Source of the DNA: Branchipolynoe longqiensis
Taxonomy: Eukaryota > Annelida > Polychaeta > Phyllodocida > Polynoidae
Assembly: GCA_030323885.1 (NCBI GenBank)
Contig: CM059198.1
Coordinates: 63,204,917 to 63,268,916 of the forward strand
Length of the DNA: 64,000 bases
Reading direction: 5' to 3'
In this document: positions 54,024-64,000 of the stretch, piece after piece
Layout: the number at the start of each line of letters is the position of its first letter
Numbering within the stretch: the stretch's first letter is position 1
Notes under the pieces: model-generated
The model's database searches: none
What the model was told of the DNA's origin: nothing
The model's input: the letters and a program-made list of their open reading frames with translations, nothing else
Made by a program: the position numbers and the translations under genes

Positions 54024-54135
54024 AGGACAGCGACTTCATAGTGCTGCCCCACACCACCAGCACAGTGACATATAGTCACACTCAGTCGCATTACCCTGAC
54101 ACTGAGCCAACCAGTCCTCATTCCATCCTATGCAT
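54024..54135 (-). mobile_element. SINE-1 fragment
   Basis: GCGACTTCATAGTGCTGCCC to CCAACCAGTCCTCATTCCAT. Confidence 0.75.
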
Positions 54136-54700
54136 AGACTACATCACGGTTCCAGCGGCGCGGTGCATTGTGGGATGCATCAGAGCAAAACAAAGCCACG
54201 AGAAGCACATGGCACATGCTAATACGCTGGGTGCAGCTATGAAATGTGCCTAGTTTCAGCTCATCTCAGCTCTTGTTTGAAACATAGAATACCAACTAAA
54301 AAAATGTATATAATAAATTAAGATATTAATCTTTTATCCAGTATTGCATTTACATCAATATAACCAGCACATCTTATGCCATGTGCATTTAGATTTACAC
54401 AAATCTAGGCACTCAGACTAGTGTTAGAGCCATAGGCAGTGTCAGTTTTATTTATTTTATTCATGTTTTTATTTATATTCAATGGTTCATGGAGAGTTGT
54501 GTCTTAAACATATGCATTATATTATTATATTGCATCCTTCCAGCCATGTTTATGCCAAATTGTTATGTATTTCTAGTTATTTTGAATGAAATGCCAGTTT
54601 TGCCCTACGCGTATCGGCAAACTCAATGGGCGTACGCCTTTGCTTTGCTCCCAACACCATTTTCAGCGCATGCGCAGTCAGAACCATGATGTAGTCAATT
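54136..54700. other. Unassigned AT-rich spacer
   Basis: No gene recognised; short hydrophobic frames only. Confidence 0.35.
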
Positions 54701-54704
54701 ACTA

Positions 54705-54955
54705 ATGCTAGGTACACACCTACCGTTTTTCCGCACCCACCTACTGTATACGATCTAAAACTGCCCAAAAGTCGTGAGGTGTGCACTCCCCTAGCACACC
54801 TACCGATTGCGATTCGCGACTTTTTAGGGCTAAAAGCGCTTCCTTACGATTGCAATTCACGATTCGAAAAATGAATCGGCCCGTTTTCAGTTTTAAGCGG
54901 GTCGGGTCACAAATTTTAGTGCGCGAATCGTAAACGGTAGGTGTGAACCTAGCAT
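54705..54955. mobile_element. 251-bp TIR element, GATTCG-rich interior
   Basis: TIRs ATGCTAGGTACACACCTACC and complement ATGCTAGGTTCACACCTACC, 24 bp with one mismatch. The interior repeats GATTCG, CGCGACTTTT and variants in both orientations. Composition style matches the GTCACAC group though the outer bases differ. Confidence 0.78.
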
Positions 54956-55132
54956 AATGCCGACTGCCAGCTAATTTTGCAGTCAGTGAGAGAGAACAAA
55001 TGTATGGCTGACCCTCGATCTGGGATGCCGACTGGACTAGGTCACTGTTTGACTGCTGGCAACTATCTGCTCAGGTAACACCTGGCACTATTTAATTAAT
55101 GAATTAGTTGGCGCTGTGGGAAAGAGGGGCAG

Positions 55133-55380
55133 CTGTGGGAAGGAAGGAAGAAAGGAAGGAAGGAAGGAGATGGGAGTTGTCATGGAGACGGTGGAGGGTG
55201 TGGAAGGGGGGGGGGGGGCTGAGAGGAATCGCATGCTGCAGGAGGTGTGGGAAAAGTGGGGGTTTGGAGTCTTTGGACAGAAAGACCAGACATGTAACTG
55301 TCAGAGGTATGTGCATCCACGTATGTGTATGTGTGTATGTGTGTATGTGTGTATGTGTGTATGTGTGTGTGTGTATATAT
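55133..55380. repeat. (GGAA)n, poly-G and (TATG)n microsatellites
   Basis: GGAAGGAAG at 55,137-55,170, a G run at 55,207-55,218, and TGTGTATG units at 55,324-55,380. Frames through them are artefacts. Confidence 0.85.
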
Positions 55381-55414
55381 CGGGGGTGGAGGGTGGGAGA
55401 GAAAAGGAGAAACA

Positions 55415-55675
55415 AAGCAAACAATTTGTTTTATTTAACACCGCCTCGAGAGCACATTGATTTTTATCATCGGCTATTGGGCGTCAAACTTATGGTCATT
55501 CTGACATATTTCTTTGGAGGAAACCCACTGTTGCCATATAGACTACTCTTTCCGATAAGCAGCAAGGGGTCCTTTAAATGCATTTCCCCACAGCCTTTGA
55601 TGAACCAGTTGTGGACAACTGGTTGGAACGGAAACTAGCCCAAACTGCAAAGGAGTGCACTGAGCAGGATCGATC
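55415..55675 (-). mobile_element. SINE-3, 5'-truncated
   Basis: TSD GAAAAGGAGAAACA (14 bp; 55,401-55,414 and 55,676-55,689). From the tail complement (TTTGTTTTATTTAACACCGC) to CTGAGCAGGATCGATC; only the tRNA head is missing. Confidence 0.92.
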
Positions 55676-55704
55676 GAAAAGGAGAAACAGTGACAAATTC
55701 CTAA

Positions 55705-55880
55705 CCAACATCTAACAGTTATATCAGGATGGGTGCCAACCGTTGCCCTATCCTAATACAGCCAATCACCAGGCTAGGTCGTGACAAATGTCAGTTTAGT
55801 AAATTATTGGTTTGACTCGGTTGGGGCTGGAACCCATGTCCTTCTGCGGTCTTACCGATGAAGCCATCCCATCTGGTCGG
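55705..55880 (-). mobile_element. SINE-1 with internal deletion, B-type head
   Basis: ATATCAGGATGGGTGCCAAC joined directly to GCCCTATCCTAATACAGCCA, then the head complement ending AGCCATCCCATCTGGTC. Confidence 0.8.
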
Positions 55881-55884
55881 ATAG

Positions 55885-56230
55885 CGAGAGAGATGGTCCC
55901 AGGGCGGGTGAGACTGAGAGAGATGGTGACAAAGACGGTCACACAGAGTGTGAGAGAGATGGGTCACACTGAGAGTGAGAGAGATATGGTCCGAAAGAGT
56001 GTGAGAGATATGGTCCGAGAGTGTGAGATATGGTACGAGAGTGTGAGATATGGTACGAGAGAGTGTGAGAGATGGTCCGAGAGAGTGAGAGATGGTCAGA
56101 AAGGGGGAGAGAAAGGGTGACATCCACTGAGAGAGATCGTCCGAGAGAGTGTGAGAGATGGTCAGAAAGGGGGGGGGGAGGGGGACATCCACTGAGAGAG
56201 ATGGCCCGAGAGATTGTGAGAGAGGGCTTT
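55885..56230. repeat. GAGAGATGGTCCGAGAGTGT array
   Basis: Degenerate units of 20-24 bp with GAGAGATGGTC and GAGAGTGTGA. ORFs over it are artefacts. Confidence 0.85.
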
Positions 56231-56279
56231 TTGGCTGTGTTTGTTGGGGAGTGGGAATGTGGGTGGGGAGATGGGGTGC

Positions 56280-57080
56280 TTTTGCCTGTGTGTTGGGAAT
56301 GGACATGTTGTGGGGGGGGGGGGGGGAACCGTGGGTGACGGTTGAGTCGTTAGGAAATGTGGGTGTGTTGCTTTGGGCTGTGCGCGTGCGTCTGTGTTGG
56401 GGAGTGGATGTGGAGGTAGGTGTGGCGGTGCAGGATGTGTGTGTTGGGCAGTGGGAATGAGAATGGGAATGGCGGGGGTGGTGGGAGAGAGGGTCGGAAT
56501 GGGGGTGCAGGGTGTGTGCTTTGGGATGTGTATTGGGGAGTGGGAATGGAGGTATGGCATGATATGGTATGCGAATGGCAATGGGAATGGAGGTGGGTGT
56601 GAGGGTCGGTGTGGCGGTGGAGGGTGGGTGCGTTCGGTTGTGTGGTCGTGTCTGTAGGGGAGTGTGAATGGAGGCGGGGTGGGGGGGAACGGCAGTCCAG
56701 GGTGGGTGCTTTGGGCTGTGTGGTGTGTGCTGGGAGTGGGAATGGAGGTGGAATGGCGGGGAGGGTTGGTGTGGGTGCTTTGGGCTGTGTTGGGGGGTGG
56801 AAGGGATAGGGGTGGGAGAGGAGAGCGGGCGGGGGTGAACGGCAGTGTAGGGTGAGTGTTTTGGGATGTGTTGCGGGTGGGAGTAGAGGTGGGGGTGGGG
56901 GGGGGGGGGGGGGGGGGGGGGGGACTGACGGTGTTAGGTGTGCGCTTTGGGCCTGTGCGCCCGTGTGTTGGGGGGGGGGGGGGGGGGGGGGATTCAACAA
57001 AGGGGGGGGGTGAGATGGCGGTACAAAGTGGGTGCTTTGGGCGGGGGGGGGAGGGGGGGGGGGGAGGCGGGGAGATCCAG
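56280..57080. repeat. G-rich degenerate array with homopolymer G runs
   Basis: Imperfect units of 60-90 bp containing GTGCTTTGGGCTGTG, GGGAATGGAGGTGG and TGTGTTGGGGAGTGGGAATG. Poly-G runs up to about 25 bp at 56,896-56,922 and 56,971-56,990. The 338-aa minus frame is a repeat product. G-quadruplex-prone and error-prone to sequence. Confidence 0.85.
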
Positions 57081-57298
57081 GCCCCTTCATTATGGATGGA
57101 GGCATGACGGGCTGCCACACCAGGGGTCGCCACTGTCGTCATCACAGCCGGACGCCAGACCCCTGTCGGCGCGAGCATGCGCAGTCCGTATGTTGCGTGA
57201 GAACTGATTGGTTACAGTTGTGTCCAGCGTGTCAATAATTAAGGCGTGGTCCGAACCCCACGCACCTGGCGGCCAACACAGTCACCAGCCTCAGCCTA
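57081..57298. other. Unassigned spacer
   Basis: GC-moderate, contains GCATGCGCAG (NRF-1-like, about 57,174). No gene. Confidence 0.35.
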
Positions 57299-58120
57299 AA
57301 GGCCCTGTCACACTACGACGTTTCTCACGAACGCGCTTCGACGCGTGGCGACGTGTTGCATTTTTGGACGAACCGTCGGTACACGTCCGGCACGTTACCG
57401 GCGCGTTACCGGCGCGTCGGTACATAGCAACGTGTGAATGGAAACGTCGGCGCGCGTCGGCGTGCGTCGAGGCGCGTCGAGGTTTTGTGCATGCACAAAA
57501 CTTTGGACGCGCGGCGACGCGCGCCAACGGGTTGGAGGGCGCGTTACGGACGCGTTCGCAACACGTTGAAACCCGTTGCCGGAGCGCCGGCGGAACGCTG
57601 ACATCGCGTTGAGCAATGTCGCTTAACGTTGGCATTTTTTTCACCAAATTGCGACCGTTCCGTCGGCGCGACCGTAGCGTCCCATCAACGTGTTGTGGGC
57701 GCGCCATTGGCGTTGCTCCAGCGTTTCTCGGCGCGTTGGACGTGTTGCCGGCGCGCCTGGATGCATTGGCCGCGCGGTGTGGACGCGCTGCGGGCGCATC
57801 CTAACGTGTTGCTGGCGGGTATGTACGCGTTGACATGGTAAGAACCCGACACCAACGCGCCGTCAACGCGCCGACAGCGCGCCGACAGCGCGCCGACAGC
57901 GCGCCGATGGCGCGCTGGGAACCCGCTGGCGGGACGTTGACATGCTCTTCAGCCGCGCGCCGAAGCCCATTGGCCGCGCGCTCATAGCACGCTACTAACA
58001 CGCTGCGCCGCGTCAAACTTTCTCCCAAAGCGCCGAAGAGATCGACGCGTTCCGACGGGTTGCAAATATTTTGCGCGTTGCCGGCGCGCCGGCGGAAACG
58101 TCGTAGTGTGACAGGGCCTT
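57299..58120. mobile_element. 822-bp TIR element, GTCACAC group, CGCG-rich interior
   Basis: Perfect 26-bp TIRs (57,299-57,324 and 58,095-58,120; starting AAGGCCCTGTCACACTACGA) with TA on both sides. The interior is extremely CpG-rich, built from ACGCGT, GGCGCG, GCGCGTT and complements. GTTTTGTGCATGCACAAAAC (57,482-57,501) is a perfect palindrome and the best form of the group's core. No transposase. Confidence 0.9.
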
Positions 58121-58255
58121 TAGCCTCTGCCCCCAGTCAAAACACCAGCGATCTTTTCTTGTAACCAATAATTGTGTAGGAATCACGCAACCAATGTAAA
58201 CCAACCGTGTGTATTCATAACTTATAAGGCAGTGATAGAAATGAGCAAAATTCTT

Positions 58256-58621
58256 CACTTATAGATAGGACAAGACAAGTCTGGCGTGATTTTTACTTGT
58301 CCGCCTGAATTTTCACTTTTCCGCATTTGGCATCTCATATGTGTACGTGCATGCGTGTATGTATGTATGTATGTATGTATGTATGTATGAATGTATGCAT
58401 GTATGCATGCATGTATGTACGTATGTATGTATGCATGTATGCATGAATGTATGAATGTATGAATGTATGTATGTATGTATGCATGTATGCATGCATGTAT
58501 GTATGTATGTATGTATGTATGTATGTATGTATGTATGTATGTCTGTATGTCTGTATATCTGTATGTATGTCTGTATATATGTATGCATGTCTACCTGTAT
58601 GTATGTATGTGTGTATGTATG

Positions 58622-58652
<31 letters not shown>

Positions 58653-59097
58653 TGAAAAGCAAAGAAAATCCCCAAACTGCATGTTTTTCTACCCACAATT
58701 TTCACTTGTCCAACAGAAAAGCTGAAGCCATATCCCACTTGCTTGTCCGTGCCTACTCTCAGGTGGCTTGGACATGCGTTATTTCTAACACTGTATGGCT
58801 GCCCACTTCCTGCCATTCATTTGAATGTAACTAACTCAGCATTCGAAATAAGGCTTGTCCGGGCCAGGTGATGACAGTAGGCACGGACAAGCAGAATATG
58901 GCTTCAGCTTTTCTGTTGGACAAGAGAAAATCTTGGGCTGAAAAAGATGTATTTCACGATTTTGTTTACTTTCCGTTATATGTATGTAATATATAACGGA
59001 AAGAATATATATTACAGATGGCAATTTTGGAACGGTGAAAATTCAGACCGACAAGTAAAAATCACTCCAGACTTGTCCTGACTCCTATGGACAAGTG
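58256..59097. mobile_element. 842-bp foldback element with (ATGT)n expansion
   Basis: The outer arms pair at about 80-85% (left GTCTGGCGTGATTTTTACTT; right complement GTCTGGAGTGATTTTTACTT). A second inner arm pair matches (AACAGAAAAGCTGAAGCCAT at 58,713 against its complement near 58,896). An (ATGT)n tract at 58,350-58,652 sits in the left arm, and a TATAACGGAAAG palindrome (58,965-59,005) in the right arm. Confidence 0.8.
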
Positions 59098-59187
59098 AAA
59101 ATTTTGTTTGTTTGTTGGTCCATTAGTTGTTTAAGAAGGGGAAATTTCAGTCATAGACAACTGGTCTTCCTAATTCCACTGCTGGTC

Positions 59188-59424
59188 GATAGAAAGCCCG
59201 AACCTACACTTTTACCGACCCAAGGGATTTTTAACCTCCCACACCACATAGACATGGTATGAGAGCAACCGGCCTTTGATGACGCTGTAAGTTATACACA
59301 GCGGTGGAAATCCAAATTGGCAGAGCTGGGGGCACGGGGAATCGAACCTCCGACCCTCAGATTAGGAGTCTGATGTAGAAAAAAGTCAGACACTCTAACC
59401 ACTCCGCCACAGAGAACGCCATGC
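59188..59424 (-). mobile_element. SINE-4, minus copy
   Basis: Same body and tRNA-Arg-like head as 9,944-10,250: complement of GGCGGAGTGGTTAGAGTGTC, CTCCTAA loop and GGTTCGATTCCCCGTGCCCC. The TTTTTTCTACATC insert at the anticodon arm is present here too. Confidence 0.8.
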
Positions 59425-59513
59425 TTATTTCCATCACTGAGAACCATCTCACCACTTTGAGCCATGTCATTTCCTCTGATATTACTATTGGCGCCCTCCA
59501 ATCGACAGTACTA

Positions 59514-59895
59514 GGCGCGGTGGCCTAATCGGCAGAGCACAGGCCTCCCATGCGGAAGGTCAGGAGTTTGGTTCCCGGTCGAGTCAAAGCAATGAATTTA
59601 AAATTAATACTTGTCACTTACTAGCATGGCGCTTGGCATAAATAGGATAGGGCATGGACTGGTTAGCACAGTGTCAGGATAATGTGGGATATCAGGTCCT
59701 GATATGACCTTAGATGTTGCTAGGACGTAAAACAACAACAAACACAACTATCAGGTCATGGTGCCATCGGCGTGATTTCCCATTGGGGCAGCACTATAAA
59801 TTCACCATCAGTGTGCACTGTCACAAGTCAGTACCCGTCCTGATATGACCATAGATGTTTGTAGGACATAAAACAACAACAACCAACCAATCGAC
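59514..59895 (+). mobile_element. SINE-1, A-type head, with duplicated 3' section
   Basis: Head GGTGGCCTAATCGGCAGAGC, body to GGATATCAGGTC fused to CTGATATGACC and a tail. Then TATCAGGTCATGGTGCCATC resumes and ends with a second tail AACAACAACAACC. Confidence 0.85.
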
Positions 59896-59908
59896 AGTCG
59901 TAATTTAG

Positions 59909-59995
59909 TCTTGAAGCTGCATAGTTCAATAACATCTTCAAAAACAAAGCACATGCCTACATTTGAACCAATATAACCAACTTAGTACTAATCAC
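59909..59995. mobile_element. GCATAGTCCGAT MITE, end fragment
   Basis: TTGAAGCTGCATAGTTCAAT and phrases resembling the MITE end; the rest is absent. Confidence 0.55.
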
Positions 59996-60895
59996 ATTGT
60001 AAAGTCGTCAGCTGGAATCTGTGGTTTGTGTAGGCAGGCTATAATGAAAACAATACAGGCAAGAAGAGAAAGGAAGAGGATAAAGAATGAAAGTAGAGAG
60101 AGAGACAATGCCCTCAGGTTTATTATTATATAGTGGTACATGGATCTGGTATGGCATACCACCTGACCATGTTCTCCAATGAGAATCAAGCATTTATAGT
60201 TCCACCAATGAACATGAAGCATTCCTGTGTCACCATGGCTACACTGATCTGCCCACCACCACCATGTGGTGTGGCTGCTTGGCCACCACCTGCCTGAGCC
60301 GAGTGTGTGGCGATCCGTGACTAACAGAGGGGGGGGGAGGTGGTAGTGAGTAGAGCTCCAAGTGCCCCTTACACACTATCTCTACTGCCTCTTTCACACT
60401 ATCTACCTAATACATAATGACTATTGACCATAAGTAAAGGATCACCAGCAACTACATAAATACATTCATGCACCTGGCACTATATACCATTTACCATTAT
60501 AGGCCATTTGCATTCCCCCACCAATGCGTTTTATCGGAATATTTTACAATTTGTTGAGGTACAGAAGGCAATATTAGGTCAACCTGAAGTAAGGATATGC
60601 TGTCAGAATTTCGATGTCCATACCAAAATTAATCTTGCACATTTATATAATATGAAGAGTTCAGGCGCAAAAACCTTGTAAACGCCAATTTAAAAAAATT
60701 AAGTAAAATAAGAGATTTTCACCTGAAGGTAATTTTAATTCTCATGAATGCCACTTTATTGTAATGAGATGGTTATGGAGGAATGGACCAAAAATTAGGT
60801 ATGCAAAAAAATGAACCTTCTGAAGGTTTTACTCTCATGTTCATCTCAATTTTCACATTGATGTTTACGGGGTTTTGCGATTGAACTCTTCATAT
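59996..60895. other. Unassigned spacer
   Basis: About 900 bp without recognisable gene or family repeat. Nothing supports coding. Confidence 0.4.
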
Positions 60896-61414
60896 TGTAG
60901 TTGGCTGCACTGACCTCTCAAGTAACCACATAGACAGGTAGGCGTGGGTAGTGTGATGGCATCAGGGAGCCTAGGTGGTGTAATGGTTAGCACACTGGCC
61001 TGGAATGCAAAGAGATGTGGGTTCTAGTCCCGCTCTAGGCGCAATATTTCCCATTTTCATCACCCCCATGACACTGGTAGCCGTGACCCTGATCCTGTAC
61101 AAGCTACGTGCTGTATGATTGTTGAACCTGTATGATTGTTGAACCTACCCTGTGTAAGTGCATTGCCTGTATGTATGTAATTGTAAGCATTAAATGACCA
61201 TTTAAAAGACTTACAATTCCAGGGGGACGAGTGTAGTAGGCTGCACTGACCTCTCAGGCAAGTAACCACATAGACAGGTAGGCGTGGGTAGTGTGTTGAT
61301 ATCAGGGAGCCTAGGTGGTGTAATGGTTAGCACACTGGCCCGGAATGCAAAGAGATGTGGGTTCGAAGCCCGCTCTAGGCGCAATATTTCCCATTTTCAT
61401 CACCCCCCATGACA
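60896..61414 (+). mobile_element. TRIM-like LTR element with tRNA-Gln-like LTR (copy 3)
   Basis: LTRs 60,896-61,073 and 61,232-61,414. The internal region opens CTGGTAGCCGTGACC and ends CCAGGGGGACGAG before TGTAGTAGG. It is slightly longer than the 498-bp copies because of a small internal duplication (GTATGATTGTTGAACCT twice). Flanks ATAT / ACAT, one mismatch. tRNA-Gln-like module in both LTRs (GGTGTAATGGTTAGCAC). Confidence 0.72.
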
Positions 61415-61889
61415 ACATGTAGACATGCGTGTACCTTAAAGCAAAGTTTGAAGCGCGTGGGGAGAGACCTTCGGAGTCGGTTCCCAGGCGGCGGGAAGCA
61501 GAGCGTGTCCGGTTACCGGGGGGGGGGGGGGGGTGCAGTTGGGAAGCGATGTGTGTCCGGACAGCTATACCAAAAAACATGAAGGATTATTCTTTATTTA
61601 TATACACATAATAAATTATATAGCCCATATATGTATATTATTATTTTCTGGCTTCTGGTGACTTACCGGAGGGAAGCGATAGGAATGCGCGTGTCTTAAT
61701 TAAAAGAACCTCACCTGGAGAGAAAACATACAAGAACACCGTCAGTAAAATCTAAAAATAACATTTATATATAAGATAATATATCTAATATATACATATC
61801 TATTGATAATGATATAAAATACATAGTATAAGATATATATATATATATATATTTATATGATTATAGATATATATGTGATGTATAAGCAT
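61415..61889. other. Unassigned spacer
   Basis: G run (61,519-61,533) and AT-rich (TATA)n stretch (61,770-61,880). No gene. Confidence 0.35.
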
Positions 61890-62135
61890 TATGTGTATGT
61901 ATACATGTTTACCGTTATGCAAGTATTATATAAGCAGTTCAGGTTGAATCTATTGTGTGCTGATTCTGGAAGGTTCTGTGGGGTACAGTTAGAGCGGCTT
62001 GGAGCCTTATTGCTTGTGGGGACAGGTAAGCAAAGGCAGCTGGTCAGCAGGTGCTTCCTGTCCCACTACCCGTTGGTCACTTCTACCTGATTTTTTCTTT
62101 TCTTTGGGGGGTCTTCGGGGCCAGCCAGAGTCTAT
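61890..62135. repeat. Dispersed repeat of unknown class, second copy
   Basis: Matches 9,082-9,325 over most of its length. A SINE-1 3' piece follows about 20 bp later. Confidence 0.7.
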
Positions 62136-62156
62136 TTTCTCAGTCCATTTACATAT

Positions 62157-62230
62157 ATGACTGTTACATGTCGGTACCCGTCTTGATATGAGCGTAAATG
62201 CGCTTCCAGGATGTAAAACTCCCAACAACG
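62157..62230 (+). mobile_element. SINE-1 3' fragment
   Basis: TGTCGGTACCCGTCTTGATA to GGATGTAAAACTCCCAACAA. Confidence 0.8.
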
Positions 62231-62243
62231 AACCGGCCAAGTA

Positions 62244-62504
62244 TATGAGACTGTCTCCAAAGGTGCTAAGCAATATGGGACAAAACTTTGTCCATTGTAA
62301 CGATCAACACACTATCTACTTGTGCATTTGCTCAGGATAAACTGATTTGTTTTTACATGGTGTTTTATAATCACAATAGAATACACATTGATCTGAAGCA
62401 AATGTCCTTGTGTTTTCAGTGTAACCGTTTCTGTGCTGTTTTGTGTCAATCGTTACTATGGACAAAAAAAACGAAGAGTTAGCAACTTTTGAGACAGGCT
62501 CATA
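62244..62504. mobile_element. 261-bp TATGAG MITE, copy 2
   Basis: TATGAGACTGTCTCCAAAGG to the complement of TATGAGCCTGTCTCAAAAGT; about 88% identical by eye to 3,233-3,493. Confidence 0.82.
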
Positions 62505-63097
62505 TGTCTCGTCCTCAGCATTATTAATACTATTACTACTATAGCGCAGATAATACAAGTATATTTAATCGGAAGCTTTCACACCTTATTATATTCTTAT
62601 ATATAAGTCATGTACTATACTGATCTGTTATTAAATTGTTCACCTATTATGCAACCGGGCCGATTCTGTCGCCCCCTGCCTTCAAACTCTGTAACTTCCC
62701 TAGTGGCATTCACTCACTCTGCCCGCGCTAAATAATGCAATATCTAATATTTCTATGTATATATACATATTAATCGATTTATAAGATATATATTATAAGA
62801 TGTAAATATAAATGTTCCGCCAGTGGGTGTGGCACGAGCGGGGGTGGGGGGGTACACCCCTACACAACTCCCCGACAGCTGGCCGGGGGGGGGGGGGGGC
62901 ACTCCACCAATGCGCCAATGGAGGAAGTAGCAAAATATATATGTTCCCTTAGCATTTATACTTGCATAATGCGTTAGAATCACATATGTGGTTATATCAA
63001 CGTATATAACTAGGCCTATTCTTTACAAACTGGGTTAGACATATCTGAAGTTTACCAGCTGATGTAAAAAGACTAGGATAATGTATGCAATGAGACT
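62505..63097. other. Unassigned spacer
   Basis: AT-rich with two G runs (62,840-62,850; 62,885-62,900). No gene. Confidence 0.35.
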
Positions 63098-63500
63098 GTT
63101 GTTTTTGGTTGAGGGTTTTACCCCATGGAAACATCTGCGGTCATATAAACATGGGTACTGAATTGCCATAATGTGCACTCACGGCAATATTTGTTTGTTT
63201 GTTGTTGTTTTACGTCCTAGCAACATCTAAGCTCATATCAGGGCGGGTACGGACTTGTGAGAGTGTGCACCCATGGCAACTTTATAGTGCTGCCCCACTG
63301 GAAGACCAGGCCACCAGCACCATGGCCTGATATCCCACTCAGTCACATTATCCTGACACTGAGCCAACCAGTCATATCCCTATCAGATTTCAGAGTTGGG
63401 CAGCACTATAAAGTTGCCATGAGCATGCACTTTCACAAGTCAGTACCTGTCCTGATATCACCTTAGATGTTGCCAAGACGTAAAATGCCAACAACCAACA
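63098..63500. mobile_element. SINE-1 fragments in head-to-head inverted arrangement
   Basis: A minus fragment (63,098-63,190) and a minus 5'-truncated copy (63,189-63,375) are followed by a plus 3' half (63,390-63,500; GGGCAGCACTATAAAGTTGC to CCAACAACCAAC). About 110 bp of complementary sequence can fold back. Confidence 0.82.
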
Positions 63501-63581
63501 TCCGTTATAACCCCCATTGCATGACCCAGCTATCATTAACCAAACCTCAGCACTCATACACCTGTGTATACAAGAGGGAGC

Positions 63582-63895
63582 AGGACGTAGCTCAGGCGGT
63601 AGCGTGTCCACCTGTGAAGGTGTGGGTCATCATATCGATCCTGCTTAATAGACCCATTTGCAGTTTGGGCTATTTTCTCTTCAAACCAATGCTCAACAAC
63701 TGGTTCCTCCAAGGTTATGGTATGTGCTGTCCTGTCTGTTATGTGGGAAAGTGCATATAAAAGACCCCCATGAAATCGGAAAGAGGGTGGCGGGAGCGGG
63801 TTTCCCCCCAAAGAAATATGTTTACATGCTTGACATCCAATAGCCGATGATACAACTCAATGTGCTCTAGAGGTGTCGTTAAATAAAAATAAGCT
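63582..63895 (+). mobile_element. SINE-3, near full length, plus strand
   Basis: Head GGGAGCAGGACGTAGCTCAG and GCGGTAGCGTGTCCACCTGT (A-box region TAGCTCAGGCGGTAGCG), body, and tail GTCGTTAAATAAAAATAAG. This copy defines the head and tail of the family. Confidence 0.88.
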
Positions 63896-64000
63896 TTCCA
63901 TTTTTGCCCTGTATGTGTACACACACACACTGTCTTTGTCATAGGCACACATCAAATGTTTGCTCACACACATCCACTTACACACGAGCCAGCGAACCAA

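Noticed and set aside
56162..57178. Minus-strand 338-codon Pro/His/Thr-rich frame
   Set aside because: Product of a G-rich degenerate repeat with homopolymer runs; frame shifts between units.
60896..61414. Simple dimeric tRNA-SINE as explanation for the TRIM-like element
   Set aside because: Not fully excluded, but two copies of identical 498-bp length, TG/CA ends, 4-bp flanks, TGG after the first repeat and a purine run before the second fit LTR integration better.

Overview
This window is eukaryotic, intergenic, repeat-dominated DNA. I found no host protein-coding gene, no rRNA gene and no convincing functional tRNA gene. The only protein-coding signal is three decayed non-LTR retrotransposon fragments: an RTE-like reverse transcriptase at 34.9-36.0 kb, an I-type C-terminus at 44.5 kb and a CR1/L2-type C-terminus at 50.4 kb. 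The mix of tRNA-headed SINEs, TA-flanked MITEs, long minisatellites and AT-rich single-copy spacer suggests an invertebrate, most likely a lophotrochozoan such as a mollusc. That assignment is inference from general resemblance only. A 500-base N block at 12,861-13,360 is a scaffold gap.

The main component is SINE-1, with about 35 copies on both strands. It has a tRNA-like head with A and B boxes, a body of about 250 bp and a (CAAC)n-like tail. At least two head subtypes share one body. SINE-3 (tRNA-headed, tail TTAAATAAAA) and SINE-4 (head resembling tRNA-Arg-CCT) are rarer. Many copies are nested in each other with visible target-site duplications (TSDs).

The DNA-transposon-like layer consists of short elements with terminal inverted repeats (TIRs) and no transposase. 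The families are a GCATAGTCCGAT MITE (often self-nested), a CAAAGACCC family with 7-bp TSDs, a TATGAG family, a CRE-containing TIR family, pogo/Tigger-like TIR elements, a CATATGCATG family with a very long internal palindrome, and a group whose TIRs carry GTCACAC or a close variant. In the last group each member's interior is saturated with a different short motif, yet several members keep one common core palindrome. Tandem arrays include a 34-bp minisatellite (about 72 units, 5.3-7.76 kb), a 17-bp minisatellite (24.4-26.3 kb), a 1.5-kb polypurine tract (47.0-48.5 kb) and many microsatellites.

The most interesting object is a compact 498-bp element with two terminal direct repeats of about 180 bp (TG...CA). 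It has a TGG-starting candidate primer-binding site after the first repeat, a purine tract before the second, and ATAT on both flanks. Each repeat contains a 72-nt tRNA-Gln-like cloverleaf with A and B boxes. It looks like a TRIM-type LTR element with a Pol III promoter inside its LTR. Two independent copies (17,362-17,859 and 30,982-31,479) have identical length and the same 4-bp flanks. A third copy is at 60,896-61,414, a solo repeat is at about 32.9 kb, and a four-level nest spans 30.4-31.6 kb.
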